DNA of 42,895 nt from Acidobacteriota bacterium. GTDB taxonomy: Bacteria; Acidobacteriota; Terriglobia; Versatilivoradales; Versatilivoraceae. This document shows, one piece after another, positions 8,257-15,960 of this stretch (its first letter is position 1; each line of letters begins with the position of its first letter). The stretch lies in assembly GCA_009841055.1 (NCBI GenBank), contig VXMN01000024.1, positions 1 through 42,895 of the forward strand, written 5' to 3'. Made by a program: the position numbers and the translations under genes. The notes under the pieces were generated by a model, which worked only from the letters and a program-made list of their open reading frames with translations, did no database searches and was not told the origin of the DNA.

Positions 8257-8299
8257 CTTCGTGTTTATTCGTGATCATTCGTGGTTCGTCTTCACTTGG
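8257..8299 (-). repeat. CACGAA degenerate tandem repeat, inverted right arm
   Basis: On the minus strand this reads CGAACCACGAATGATCACG followed by AATAAACACGAAG. It is the same repeat family as 8117-8153 in opposite orientation and closely resembles the arms around 40.4-40.7 kb. Confidence 0.75.
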
Positions 8300-8310
8300 G
8301 GCCAGCGGTC

Positions 8311-8895
8311 TCACCCTTGCTGATTATCCTGTGCATCCTGTGCATCGATGTTCGATTTATGGTCCTTCTCAATGGCCAAAAAAAGGTGAAGGCCGATGAG
8401 CGTCTTGGCGTCTACGATCCTGCCCGAACGGATCAGTTTCTCCAGTTGCTCGGGGGAATAGCGATGGACGGAGAGTTCCTCATCCTCATCTCCGGCCCGA
8501 CTTCCGGGTTCCAGGTCTCTGGCCAGAAAAAGGTGGAGAAGCTCGTTGCAAAATCCCGGCGTCGTATAGAATGCCGCCAGCTTCTCCAATCTGCCCGCTC
8601 TGAAGCCCACTTCCTCCTCCAGTTCTCTGGCAGCCGTCTCCTCGGGGGTCTCTCCCGGGTCGACCTTGCCTGCCGGCAGTTCCAGCAGAGACTGCCGTAT
8701 CGGATAGCGGAACTGTTCCACCAGGAGGACATCTCCGTTCGATAACACCGGCACCACCGCCGCGCCTCCCGGGTGCACAGCCACTTCCCGCACCGCCTGC
8801 GTTCCCGAGGCCGTGGTGATGCGGTCGACCGTGAGATCGATCACTCTTCCGCGATAAACGGTCCGGCTGTGGTTCAGTCGGTAGTGTTCGTTCAG
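8311..8895 (-). CDS. NUDIX hydrolase, ADP-ribose/ADP-sugar pyrophosphatase type
   Basis: The enzyme cleaves ADP-ribose-like nucleotide sugars to AMP and sugar phosphate, a housekeeping role; exact substrate is uncertain. The Nudix box is complete: counting from the GTG at 8844, G59-x5-E65-x7-R73-E74-L-E-E77-E78-x-G80-F, and TTPGFCNE further on is typical of ADP-ribose pyrophosphatases. Clearly coding sequence continues upstream of that GTG (SRTVYRGRV, a hallmark of the family's first strand) without an ATG/GTG/TTG, back to a CTG at 8895 that sits 5 nt after a perfect AGGAGG (8901-8906); a TAA lies further upstream. I therefore place the start at the CTG (194 aa), with GTG 8844 (177 aa) as fallback. 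The last ~12 residues (IDAQDAQDNQQG) are encoded by a dispersed intergenic repeat. Confidence 0.88.
   Translation of the reverse strand: MNEHYRLNHSRTVYRGRVIDLTVDRITTASGTQAVREVAVHPGGAAVVPVLSNGDVLLVEQFRYPIRQSLLELPAGKVDPGETPEETAARELEEEVGFRAGRLEKLAAFYTTPGFCNELLHLFLARDLEPGSRAGDEDEELSVHRYSPEQLEKLIRSGRIVDAKTLIGLHLFLAIEKDHKSNIDAQDAQDNQQG
8323..8353 (-). repeat. GATGCACAG repeat copy inside NUDIX 3' end
   Basis: On the minus strand this reads AACATCGATGCACAGGATGC, then ACAGGATAAT, nearly identical to the left arm at 4072-4118. It encodes the NUDIX tail residues NIDAQDAQDNQ. Confidence 0.85.
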
Positions 8896-8965
8896 CGCAG
8901 CCTCCTGTTGAGGGGACGGCCCCCCCGTTTCTTAGCCCGCATGGTCACTCAGGGTCGCCGCTGAG

Positions 8966-8971
8966 ATTATA
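8966..8971 (-). promoter_or_regulatory. Possible -10 element for the NUDIX gene
   Basis: A perfect TATAAT on the minus strand lies about 70 bp upstream of the proposed CTG start. The hexamer 17 nt further upstream (GGATCA) is a poor -35, so this is a tentative promoter. Confidence 0.35.
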
Positions 8972-9120
8972 ACTGGTTCGCGCTCGACTGATCCCCTCGA
9001 CACGGGGAAATGGAGGGCGTACTTGCTTCAGGATGGGGATTGCGGCCTTGCGGCTGGGTCAAAACGGGTGATTCCAGGCACGCTGGTTGGCTGGAGGGGT
9101 TTCGGCTCCCTGAGATGCAG

Positions 9121-9558
9121 CTACTTGCCCTCGGCTTTGGGTTGCTCTCCACCGCTCTTGTGCTGGCTCTTGGCGTCGGTGGACTTGGATTTCTTCTCCG
9201 ACTCCTCTGAAATCAGCTCGATGACGGCCAACTCGGCTCCATCTCCGGCGCGCGGTCCCAGCTTCAGTATGCGCGTGTACCCGCCGGGACGATCGGCATA
9301 GCGGGCTGCAATGCTATCGAAGAGCTTCTGGACGACAGCAGCCTTCAACAGGAACCGGGCGGCCTGGCGCCTGGCATGCAGCGTCTCTTTCTTGCCGAGA
9401 GTGATCATCTTCTCAGCCAGCGGCCTGACCTCTTTGGCCTTTTGAACCGTCGTGGTAATGCGTTCGTGCTCCAGCAGCGACGTACACAGGTTCCTGAGCA
9501 AGGCCCGGCGGTGGGGAGGCGTTCGCCCCAGTTTTCGTCCGTGTACACGATGTCTCAT
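9121..9558 (-). CDS. rplQ: 50S ribosomal protein bL17
   Basis: bL17 lies near the peptide exit tunnel of the large subunit. The 145-aa product begins [20 protein letters not shown], the canonical N-terminus with the basic arm, and has the conserved [20 protein letters not shown] segment. After about residue 122 it carries a lysine-rich extension ([19 protein letters not shown]...) beyond the ~120-residue core, as seen in several phyla. It is the last gene of the super-cluster, 47 bp after rpoA in reading direction, matching the usual alpha-operon end. I found no convincing intrinsic terminator in the 225 bp that follow. Confidence 0.98.
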   Translation of the reverse strand: MRHRVHGRKLGRTPPHRRALLRNLCTSLLEHERITTTVQKAKEVRPLAEKMITLGKKETLHARRQAARFLLKAAVVQKLFDSIAARYADRPGGYTRILKLGPRAGDGAELAVIELISEESEKKSKSTDAKSQHKSGGEQPKAEGK

Positions 9559-9605
9559 CCAAACCCTCCCGAACGACAGATCCTGTCGGGAATCACAGCC
9601 GGTCG

Positions 9606-10604
9606 TTACTGTTCTTCGCTCACTGGAGCTTCAATCGGCTGCCCTCGTTCGTCGAGCTCCATGCCGAGACCCAGGCCCATGCTGCCCAAAATATCCTTGA
9701 TCTCATTCAACGACTTACGGCCGAAATTCTTGGTCTTGAGCATTTCCGACTCGGTCTTCTGAACCAGCTCTCCAATGGTCTTGATATTGGCGTTCTTCAA
9801 GCAGTTGTAGGAGCGGACCGAGAGTTCCAGTTCGTCAACCGATTTGGCCAGATTCTCGTTGACCACTTCCACCACCTGATTGGCAGGCTCCTCCTCATCT
9901 TCGGCCTGTTCCTCGAAGTTGATGAAGATGGACATGTGGTCTCTGATCAACTTGGCTGCAAGACCTACCGCGTCCTGGGGAGTGATGCATCCGTTGGTCC
10001 AGACGTCCAAGGACAACTTGTCATAGTCGGTCATCTGACCCAGCCTGGAGGGTTCAACGGTATAGTTGACCTTTCGGACCGGGGAGTGGACGGAGTCGAT
10101 GGGGATATAGCCAATCGACAGATCTTCATCGAAATTCCGGTCGGCGGAAACGTATCCTCGGCCGTGCTTCAGACGCATTTCCATCTGCAGGCGCCCCCCT
10201 TCGCTAACAGTCGCCAGGTAGACGGTCTTGTCCAGGATCTCAACATCTCCATCGGTCTGAATATCGGCGGAGGTAACCACCCCCGGGGATTCCGATTCCA
10301 AATACAGCGTCTTGGGCCCCTCGCCGTTGAGCCTGAATGGCACCTGCTTGAGATTGAGGATGATATCGGTCGCATCCTCCACGACTCCCGGGATCGGGGA
10401 AAACTCGTGCAGGATGCCTTCAATCCTGACCGCCGTTACAGCAGCGCCTTCGATCGAGGACAATAGCACCCTACGCAATGCGTTCCCGATCGTCGTCCCA
10501 AACCCCCGCTCGAAAGGCTGGGCCGTAAACTGTCCGAAGTGTTGCTCCTGATCCTCGCTGCTGATAGAGAGCCGTTTGGGCTTCTGAAATCCTTTCCACA
10601 ACAT
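9606..10604 (-). CDS. rpoA: DNA-directed RNA polymerase subunit alpha
   Basis: The alpha subunit nucleates RNA polymerase assembly and contacts UP elements and activators. The 332-aa product is normal length. The N-terminal domain covers residues 1-~230, with the dimerisation/beta-contact block [19 protein letters not shown] and [20 protein letters not shown]. An acidic linker ([12 protein letters not shown]) follows, then the C-terminal domain with [20 protein letters not shown] and [20 protein letters not shown], the helix-hairpin-helix that binds DNA. The start [12 protein letters not shown] is the usual form. It lies between rpsD and rplQ, the classical alpha-operon position, so its synthesis is tied to r-protein transcription. 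Confidence 0.99.
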   Translation of the reverse strand: MLWKGFQKPKRLSISSEDQEQHFGQFTAQPFERGFGTTIGNALRRVLLSSIEGAAVTAVRIEGILHEFSPIPGVVEDATDIILNLKQVPFRLNGEGPKTLYLESESPGVVTSADIQTDGDVEILDKTVYLATVSEGGRLQMEMRLKHGRGYVSADRNFDEDLSIGYIPIDSVHSPVRKVNYTVEPSRLGQMTDYDKLSLDVWTNGCITPQDAVGLAAKLIRDHMSIFINFEEQAEDEEEPANQVVEVVNENLAKSVDELELSVRSYNCLKNANIKTIGELVQKTESEMLKTKNFGRKSLNEIKDILGSMGLGLGMELDERGQPIEAPVSEEQ

Positions 10605-10695
10605 AGGTAGTAGACCCTCCCAGGGTTGGAGCCTGCCGGCTAATGACCTGACTGAGGTCCGAAAGACATTTCCAAGAGAACTTTCGGACGGTTGA

Positions 10696-11325
10696 CTACT
10701 TGGAATAAAGTTCCACGATCAAATGTTCCTGCACGGGAAGATTGACATCGTCTCGGGTAGGAAGGTCGATCACTTTCCCTGACAGGCTGGAACTGTCCAA
10801 CTCCAGCCAGGCGGGGACCCCACGACTTCCGACCATCTCTACCGAAGTCACGATGCTTGGCACCTTGCGGCTTTTTTCGCGAACCGAAACCGAGTCGCCC
10901 GGCTTCAACTGGAAGGAGGGGATGTTGACCTTGCGATCATTGACACGAATATGGCCATGCCCCACCAACTGCCGGCCCTGCGCCCTGGAGGATGCAAATC
11001 CCAGGCGGTAGACTGCATTGTCGAGGCGCCTCTCCAGCATCCCGAGGAGGTTTTCTCCGGTAACCCCTTTTTGCCGGGACGCCTTTTCGAAATAGTTTCG
11101 AAACTGACGTTCCATCAACCCATAGATGCGCTTGACTTTCTGCTTCTCGCGCAGCTGGAGGCCGTACCCGATAATCTTGGAACGACGGCTTCTGCCATGC
11201 TGCCCGGGAACGAAATTCCTCTTTTCAATGGCGCAGGAGTCCTTGAAGCAGCGGTCCCCCTTGAGGTACAGCTTGATACCCTCCCGACGACAGAGACGAC
11301 ATACAGAACCGCGATAGGTGGCCAA
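10696..11325 (-). CDS. rpsD: 30S ribosomal protein uS4, zinc-binding (C+) form
   Basis: uS4 is a primary 16S rRNA binder and, in many bacteria, the translational repressor of the alpha operon. The 209-aa product has four N-terminal cysteines C9-x2-C12-x13-C26-x4-C31, so this is the zinc-containing C+ type. The S4 RNA-binding domain is near residues 98-160 ([20 protein letters not shown], then [14 protein letters not shown]). The start is TTG at 11325, supported by AAGGAG 7-8 nt upstream and by the canonical [17 protein letters not shown]-terminus. It sits between rpsK and rpoA. Confidence 0.98.
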   Translation of the reverse strand: MATYRGSVCRLCRREGIKLYLKGDRCFKDSCAIEKRNFVPGQHGRSRRSKIIGYGLQLREKQKVKRIYGLMERQFRNYFEKASRQKGVTGENLLGMLERRLDNAVYRLGFASSRAQGRQLVGHGHIRVNDRKVNIPSFQLKPGDSVSVREKSRKVPSIVTSVEMVGSRGVPAWLELDSSSLSGKVIDLPTRDDVNLPVQEHLIVELYSK

Positions 11326-11367
11326 CTTCCCTCTCCTTGCTATGCAGATTTCAATCCGAATCTCCGG

Positions 11368-11781
11368 TCAAACCCGTCTCTTCTTGGGCGGACGGCAACC
11401 GTTGTGAGGAATGGGAGTAACGTCTCGAATCGACTTGACTTCCAGACCCACCGTTTGCAGCGCTCGAATAGCGGATTCGCGCCCCGACCCGGGGCCTTTC
11501 ACCCGTACGTCGACCGTCTTCATTCCGTGCTCACGAGCGATGTTGCCGGCAGTGATCGAGGCTTGCTGCGCCGCAAAGGGCGTTCCCTTACGCGATCCCC
11601 TGAACCCCAGGGATCCCGCGCTGGACCAGCAAACCAGGTTGCCACGCGTGTCGGTGATGCTGACGATCGTGTTGTTGAAGGTCGCCTGGACGAAAACAAT
11701 GCCACTCGGGACAACCTTCTTTTCCTTTCTTCGAAAGACCTTCTTGCGTCCTTTCTTGGACTTGGTCTGAGCCTTGGCCAT
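11368..11781 (-). CDS. rpsK: 30S ribosomal protein uS11
   Basis: uS11 sits on the 30S platform beside the E site and the Shine-Dalgarno helix. The product has 137 aa. ATG at 11781 ([14 protein letters not shown]) is preferred over GTG at 11790 because a GGGGTGAT site spans 11787-11794 and would overlap the GTG. Conserved core: [48 protein letters not shown], and the C-terminal [15 protein letters not shown] that contacts rRNA. It lies between rpsM and rpsD as in the alpha operon. Confidence 0.98.
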   Translation of the reverse strand: MAKAQTKSKKGRKKVFRRKEKKVVPSGIVFVQATFNNTIVSITDTRGNLVCWSSAGSLGFRGSRKGTPFAAQQASITAGNIAREHGMKTVDVRVKGPGSGRESAIRALQTVGLEVKSIRDVTPIPHNGCRPPKKRRV

Positions 11782-11815
11782 CACAATCACCCCGATGGAA
11801 TCACGATTCCCGTTC

Positions 11816-12202
11816 TCAAGTCTTGGCCGTCGATTTCTTCTTGCCCGCGACGGCTCCCCTGCGAGGGCCCTTGCGGGTACGACCGTTGGTGTGCGTCCGC
11901 TGCCCCCTGACCGGAAGCGACCGTCGATGCCTCAGCCCACGGTAAGAGCTGATCTCCATGAGCCGCTTGATATTCATGGCGACTTCCTTGCGCAAGTCGC
12001 CTTCGACGCCGCTCTGTTCCTCGATGATCTGGCGGATGCGGGTAACCTCTTCCTCGGAAAGGTCGCGCACCTTGGTGTCCAGGCTGATTCCCGCCAGGTC
12101 AAGGATCTTGCGGGATCTTGGCCTGCCGATGCCGTGAATATAGGTCAGACCGACCTCCACCCGCTTGTCGTTCGGTAAATCAATGCCTACGATCCGAGCC
12201 AC
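11816..12202 (-). CDS. rpsM: 30S ribosomal protein uS13
   Basis: uS13 lies in the head of the small subunit and contacts the P-site tRNA and large-subunit bridges through its basic tail. GTG at 12202 gives the family N-terminus [19 protein letters not shown]; a TTG two codons upstream (12208) is possible but less typical. The product has 128 aa. The [13 protein letters not shown] helix-hairpin-helix, the [20 protein letters not shown] rRNA-binding block and the basic C-terminus (KKKSTAKT) are all present. It begins 45 bp after rpmJ and precedes rpsK, the usual alpha-operon head. Confidence 0.97.
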   Translation of the reverse strand: MARIVGIDLPNDKRVEVGLTYIHGIGRPRSRKILDLAGISLDTKVRDLSEEEVTRIRQIIEEQSGVEGDLRKEVAMNIKRLMEISSYRGLRHRRSLPVRGQRTHTNGRTRKGPRRGAVAGKKKSTAKT

Positions 12203-12247
12203 GTCCAATCCTTTCCAGGGGGGAGAACCGGAGACCAGCCGCTTCGC

Positions 12248-12361
12248 CTATCCCTGACGCTGCTTGCATTTGGTGTTGACGCAAATCACCCGTACCACCC
12301 CATGCCGTCGGATGATTTTTCATTTCGGACAAATTTTCTTGACCGATGCCCTGACTTTCAT
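12248..12361 (-). CDS. rpmJ: 50S ribosomal protein bL36 with in-frame TGA at a zinc-ligand codon
   Basis: The frame from ATG 12361 reads MKVRASVKKICPK, then TGA, then KIIRRHGVVRVICVNTKCKQ and RQG before TAG at 12248. Apart from the TGA at codon 14 it is a full-length 37-residue bL36, in the right place between infA and rpsM. Codon 14 is the second zinc-ligand cysteine of the C-x2-C-x12-C-x4-H/C finger, and the last ligand (residue 32) is cysteine rather than the usual histidine. TGA ends many other genes here, so it is not generally reassigned. Options: a nonsense mutation or base error (TGC/TGT to TGA), or selenocysteine at this position; a 10-bp stem begins 2 nt after the TGA. If read as a stop, only a 13-residue peptide results and the gene is a pseudogene. 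Confidence 0.85.
12323..12347 (-). other. Hairpin immediately downstream of the rpmJ TGA (SECIS-like candidate, 5' part)
   Basis: Counting from the nucleotide after TGA, positions 2-11 (AAATCATCCG) pair with positions 28-37 (CGGGTGATTT) as ten consecutive pairs including one U-G, closing a 16-nt loop ACGGCATGGGGTGGTA. The full structure spans about 12285-12320 with the TGA at 12320-12322. Bacterial selenocysteine insertion elements lie just after the UGA, but their apical loop usually starts at least ~16 nt downstream; here it starts at 12, so the fit is imperfect. The listed span is approximate. Confidence 0.3.
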
Positions 12362-12368
12362 GGCTGAC

Positions 12369-12587
12369 CTACTTGTAGCGATAGACGATCCGGCCCCGGC
12401 TCAAGTCGTAGGGTGACAACTCCACGGCGACCTTGTCTCCCGGCAGAATGCGAATGAAGTTCTTGCGCATTTTCCCGGATATGTGAGCCAGAACCACATG
12501 CTTGTTCTCCAACTGAACCCTGAACATGGCATTGGGTAAGGGCTCCAGGACAACCGCCATCACTTCAATAGCATCTTCCTTCGACAT
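12369..12587 (-). CDS. infA: Translation initiation factor IF-1
   Basis: IF-1 occupies the 30S A site during initiation together with IF-2 and IF-3. The product has 72 aa, exactly family length, and is a single S1-type OB fold: [60 protein letters not shown] and [11 protein letters not shown]. It is followed 7 bp later by rpmJ. It is preceded by secY with a 115-bp gap; in many bacteria adk and map lie in that gap, and here they do not. ATG start. Confidence 0.98.
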   Translation of the reverse strand: MSKEDAIEVMAVVLEPLPNAMFRVQLENKHVVLAHISGKMRKNFIRILPGDKVAVELSPYDLSRGRIVYRYK

Positions 12588-12702
12588 TCAGGACCACATC
12601 CCTATAGAAGAGTTAAAACCCGAACTTCCAAGGATACAACAGGTTACCCACAATCCCAACACTTGACCCGGGCCGAAACCAAACTTTTCGGATGCTGCCG
12701 AC

Positions 12703-14091
12703 TCACGCCCGGCGCCCGCGAATCCGACGCCCCCGCGGCCCCAGGAAACCATCGTAGTGGCGCATCACCAATTGGGCCTCGATCTGTTGAACAGTGTCCA
12801 TGGCCACCCCTACCACAATCAACAGAGAGGTCCCCCCGAAATAGAACTGCACCCCCATGCCGTTCAAAATCCAGTTTGGCAACCCTTCGAAATAGCCGCC
12901 AACCCACGGGAGATTATTAATATGGAAACCGGTAATCATGAATTCCGGAATGACCGCGATCATGGCCAGATAGATCGCTCCTGCAAAGGTGATTCGAGTC
13001 AGGATGGTCTCGATGTACTCGGCAGTTGCTCGCCCGGGGCGGATTCCCGGGATGAATCCCCCGTATTTCCTCATATTGCCGGCCACTTCCGTGGGGTTGA
13101 AGACGATGGAGGTGTAAAAGTAGCAAAAGAAAATAATGAAGGTGACATAAAGGAGATTGTATAGAGGCTCACCAAATCCGAGGGCCTCGGTGAGGCTTCT
13201 GAAAAAACGACTGTCCTCGAACAACAGACCGAAGGTTTGCGGAAAGGTGAGTATGGAAGAGGCGAAGATGACGGGGATCACTCCTCCGACATTCACTTTC
13301 AGGGGAAGGTGGGTCGACTGCCCCCCCATGACCCTGCGTCCCACCACACGCTTGGCGTACTGTACCGGAATCCGCCTCTGAGCCCTCTCCACCAACACGA
13401 TGAATCCAACCACCACCACCATGATGGACAGGAGCACCATGACGAACAGCGGGGACCATTGCTGCTGCACCAGCCGGGTAAAGATCTCATGGCCGGCGCT
13501 GGGCAAACCACTGACAATTCCGGCAAAGATGATCAGGGACATTCCATTTCCGATGCCCCTCTCGGTGATCCTTTCTCCCAACCACATGATAAAGGCAGTT
13601 CCCGTGGTCTGGGTCAGCATGGTCATGAACACGAATCCGAAACCAGGATTCAAAACCACTTGAGTTCCGCCCTCGGCAGGCATCCCCTGCAAAAAGGACG
13701 CTATGCCGAACGACTGCACCAGACTGAGGATAACCGTCAAATATCGGGTGTACTGGGTGATCTTCTTGCGGCCGAGTTCTCCTTCCTTGGACAGCCTCTC
13801 CAGATAGGGCCAAACAACGGTCATCAACTGCAGGATGATCGAGGCCGTGATGTAAGGGGTAATACCTAAGGCAAAAATGGTGAAATTGCCGAAATTGCCA
13901 CCGGAGAACAGATCCAGAAAACCCAGCACCGTTCCCCGGCTGCGATCGAAAATCTCACGCAGGGCCTCGGTGTTGATCCCCGGGGTGGGGATGAAAGCCC
14001 CGATCCTGTACACGGCCAGAATGCCCAAGGTAAAGAGAATCCTCATCCTCAGGTCATTCATATTCCAGATGTTGCGCAGGCTTTCGATCAC
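12703..14091 (-). CDS. secY: Protein translocase subunit SecY
   Basis: SecY is the channel-forming subunit of the SecYEG translocon in the cytoplasmic membrane. The product has 462 aa with ten predicted hydrophobic segments. The N-terminus [20 protein letters not shown] is canonical, as are the plug region with [20 protein letters not shown], the TM5-6 loop [13 protein letters not shown] and the C-terminal arginine-rich tail (RRIRGRRA). It is slightly longer than E. coli SecY (443). The start is GTG at 14091, which overlaps the rplO stop as GTGA, so translation is probably coupled. It is the last membrane-protein gene of the spc block. Confidence 0.98.
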   Translation of the reverse strand: MIESLRNIWNMNDLRMRILFTLGILAVYRIGAFIPTPGINTEALREIFDRSRGTVLGFLDLFSGGNFGNFTIFALGITPYITASIILQLMTVVWPYLERLSKEGELGRKKITQYTRYLTVILSLVQSFGIASFLQGMPAEGGTQVVLNPGFGFVFMTMLTQTTGTAFIMWLGERITERGIGNGMSLIIFAGIVSGLPSAGHEIFTRLVQQQWSPLFVMVLLSIMVVVVGFIVLVERAQRRIPVQYAKRVVGRRVMGGQSTHLPLKVNVGGVIPVIFASSILTFPQTFGLLFEDSRFFRSLTEALGFGEPLYNLLYVTFIIFFCYFYTSIVFNPTEVAGNMRKYGGFIPGIRPGRATAEYIETILTRITFAGAIYLAMIAVIPEFMITGFHINNLPWVGGYFEGLPNWILNGMGVQFYFGGTSLLIVVGVAMDTVQQIEAQLVMRHYDGFLGPRGRRIRGRRA

Positions 14092-14534
14092 TTGATTTCT
14101 TCGACGGCCCCTCCAGCCCGGCTGATTTTGTCCTTTGCGCTTTGACTGAAGAAGTGTGCTGACACTTTCAACGCTTTCGACACCTCGCCTCGACCCAGAA
14201 TCTTCACTCCATCCTTGACTTTCTTGATGATCCCTCGTTTGACCAGCGCGTCCGGGGACACCGAGGACCCGGCCCTGAACACCTGGAGCTGGCCCACATT
14301 CACCACCACGATCTGTTTCCTGAAGATGTTAGTGAATCCGCGCTTCGGCAAACGGCGGTGCAGGGGCATCTGTCCGCCCTCGAATCCGCGCTTGGCCCTG
14401 GCGCCGGAACGGGATTTCTGTCCCTTGCTGCCCCGCCCCGCGGTTTTTCCCAGCCCCGACCCGGGCCCGATTCCCCTGCGTCGGCGGTTTCGGGTCGACC
14501 CCGGTGAAGGCTTCAGTTCGTGAAGTTCAATCAT
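14088..14534 (-). CDS. rplO: 50S ribosomal protein uL15
   Basis: uL15 binds 23S rRNA late in large-subunit assembly. The product has 148 aa. The glycine/arginine-rich N-terminal arm is typical ([40 protein letters not shown]), followed by [17 protein letters not shown] and the C-terminal globular domain with [20 protein letters not shown]. It overlaps secY by 4 bp. Upstream, 210 bp of repeat-bearing sequence separate it from rpmD, unusual for this normally tight junction. Confidence 0.98.
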   Translation of the reverse strand: MIELHELKPSPGSTRNRRRRGIGPGSGLGKTAGRGSKGQKSRSGARAKRGFEGGQMPLHRRLPKRGFTNIFRKQIVVVNVGQLQVFRAGSSVSPDALVKRGIIKKVKDGVKILGRGEVSKALKVSAHFFSQSAKDKISRAGGAVEEIK

Positions 14535-14744
14535 GCAGCAGCCTTTGGCAGTGACTAGTGGTTAGTGGATAGTGGTTAGTTGTGATGTGATCGATGCGTC
14601 AAATCTCTCTCGCAATTCTCAGAGCAGTCCATCAAACAAGCGCAACCATATCAGCAGACGCTTGCCTTTACCTGAAACCCTCCGTCTACAACTCTTCACT
14701 CCCCACAATTCCCACTTCAAACTTCCCACTTCAAACTTCTCACT
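14535..14744. repeat. Repeat-bearing insert between rpmD and rplO
   Basis: In reading (minus) direction the rpmD stop lies in GTGAAGTGTGAAGTGAG-type repeats (14705-14765), then about 100 bp of unique sequence, then CTAACCACTATCCACTAACC-type repeats (14554-14583) just before rplO. The same two-part order occurs between rplW and rplB (21614-21723). No gene is seen. Confidence 0.75.
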
Positions 14745-14924
14745 TCACACTTCACGCTTCACCTCCACGAGGTGGCGTATCTTGAAGATCATGCCTCGAA
14801 TTTCAGGAGTGTCGGGTCGGGCTACAGTCTGGTTCAGCCGCCTGAAACCCAAACCCCGAATCACTTGCTTTTGCCGGGTTGAGCGTCCAATGCCGCTCTT
14901 GACCAGCTTAATCTTCAGAGGCAT
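14745..14924 (-). CDS. rpmD: 50S ribosomal protein uL30
   Basis: uL30 is a small beta-alpha-beta large-subunit protein. ATG at 14924 gives 59 aa, the family length: [59 protein letters not shown]. An in-frame upstream start would add 12 residues inside rpsE and is less likely. It overlaps the rpsE 3' end by 17 bp. Its stop codon TGA lies within a run of GTGAAG-like repeats, so the last codons (VKREV) are partly repeat sequence. Confidence 0.96.
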   Translation of the reverse strand: MPLKIKLVKSGIGRSTRQKQVIRGLGFRRLNQTVARPDTPEIRGMIFKIRHLVEVKREV

Positions 14925-15480
14925 TTTCTGTGTTTTCTCTGAGTCGTTCTGTCTTGTCATCCGCTTGCGGCTCCGGCATCTGCAATATTTCCTCAGGCGA
15001 CTTCCCTCTCAAACGGGCGACGTCGGCTACATCCCTCAGTTGCTGGAGGCCCTCAATGGTAGCCTTCACGACATTGTGAGGGTTGGCGCTTCCCAGAGAC
15101 TTGGTCAGCACATTCTGTATTCCCGCCGATTGAATCACGGCCCGCACCGGCCCGCCGGCAATCACGCCGGTTCCATCGGGAGCCGGTTTCAGCAGTACGC
15201 GGCCCGCGCCGAATCGACCGATCACCAGGTGAGGAATGGTGGTTCCCTTCATCGGGACACGAATCAGGTTTTTCTTGGCCGCTTCGGTTGCCTTGCGTAT
15301 CGCCGAGGGAACTTCCTTGGCTTTACCATTGCCGTAACCCACTCTGCCGTTCTCGTCACCGACAACCACCAGGGCGCTGAAACTCAGGTTCTTGCCGCCT
15401 TTGACGACCTTGGTGACACGATTGATCGAAACCACCTGGTCCTTGAATTGGGATTCACTCGAATCGATGTTGGCTTCCAA
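14908..15480 (-). CDS. rpsE: 30S ribosomal protein uS5
   Basis: uS5 shapes the mRNA entry site and decoding accuracy. TTG at 15480 has AGGAGG 4 nt upstream and gives the family-like start (M)[20 protein letters not shown]; a TTG at 15534 would add 18 atypical residues. The product has 190 aa. The double-stranded-RNA-binding N-domain has [20 protein letters not shown] and [20 protein letters not shown]; the C-domain has [20 protein letters not shown] and [21 protein letters not shown] hydrophilic tail after about residue 165 extends past the E. coli protein. It lies between rplR and rpmD and overlaps rpmD. Confidence 0.96.
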   Translation of the reverse strand: MEANIDSSESQFKDQVVSINRVTKVVKGGKNLSFSALVVVGDENGRVGYGNGKAKEVPSAIRKATEAAKKNLIRVPMKGTTIPHLVIGRFGAGRVLLKPAPDGTGVIAGGPVRAVIQSAGIQNVLTKSLGSANPHNVVKATIEGLQQLRDVADVARLRGKSPEEILQMPEPQADDKTERLRENTENASED

Positions 15481-15552
15481 ATGCCCTCCTTGAGAAACCC
15501 TGCAGCGACCGATGGGAACATGGGATTCGCCCAAGTGGGCGAATCGCTCTTG

Positions 15553-15921
15553 TCAGAACTCCAGGCCACCCTCTCGAGCCGCATCCGCCAATGCCTTGAC
15601 CCGGCCGTGAAACAAATAGCCCCCCCGGTCGTAGACCACTCGCCTGATCCCAAGCCGGGAGGCTCGTTCAGCGATTCGGCTGCCCACGACCCGGGCCGCG
15701 GCCAGGTTGCCGCCATTCCTGTTTCGCTCGCGGATCTCCTTGTCGACGGTTGAGGCGGAGGCCAGGGTGCGGCCCTGGTCGTCATCGATGACCTGGGCGT
15801 AAATGTGGCTGGCAGAGCGAAAGACGTTGAGCCGAGGCCGATCGCCCGAGCCCCTGATCTTTTTTCGCACCCGCACGTGGATACGCTTGCGAATGTGACC
15901 TCTGGAAATCCGTTTAGCCAT
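15553..15921 (-). CDS. rplR: 50S ribosomal protein uL18
   Basis: uL18 binds 5S rRNA and anchors it in the central protuberance. The product has 122 aa, family length. The basic N-terminus ([20 protein letters not shown]), [35 protein letters not shown] and the C-terminal [20 protein letters not shown] are diagnostic. ATG start; between rplF and rpsE as in the spc operon. Confidence 0.98.
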   Translation of the reverse strand: MAKRISRGHIRKRIHVRVRKKIRGSGDRPRLNVFRSASHIYAQVIDDDQGRTLASASTVDKEIRERNRNGGNLAAARVVGSRIAERASRLGIRRVVYDRGGYLFHGRVKALADAAREGGLEF

Positions 15922-15960
15922 ATTTCCCGTTTGGGCGGCCTGCGCCTGCCGACCCTGCTC

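Larger units (their letters stand above)
8044..8310. other. Intergenic gap with inverted CACGAA-type repeats
   Basis: No gene is seen. Left arm 8117-8153 (CCACGAAGTCACACGAAGAA...) and right arm 8257-8299 (CTTCGTGTTTATTCGTGATC...) are inverted versions of the same degenerate repeat, enclosing ~100 bp with an internal GGGTTGC / GCAACCC stem near 8178-8199. Any promoter of the beta-propeller-pncB-pncA run must lie in or beyond this structure; I could not place one. Confidence 0.7.

Noticed and set aside
8994-9012. Terminator after rplQ
   Set aside because: A TCCCC / GGGGA stem exists but is only five pairs with no following U-tract.
12248-12361. Genome-wide reassignment of TGA to explain the rpmJ codon
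   Set aside because: TGA ends the TonB receptor, NUDIX, rplO, rplD, rpmD, rpmC, lepA, aroB and others at the expected family C-termini, so it is a normal stop here.
14572-15753. Long plus-strand open frame of 393 codons
   Set aside because: It lies antisense to rpmD, rpsE and rplR, has no ribosome site or recognisable domain, and its composition follows the opposite-strand genes.
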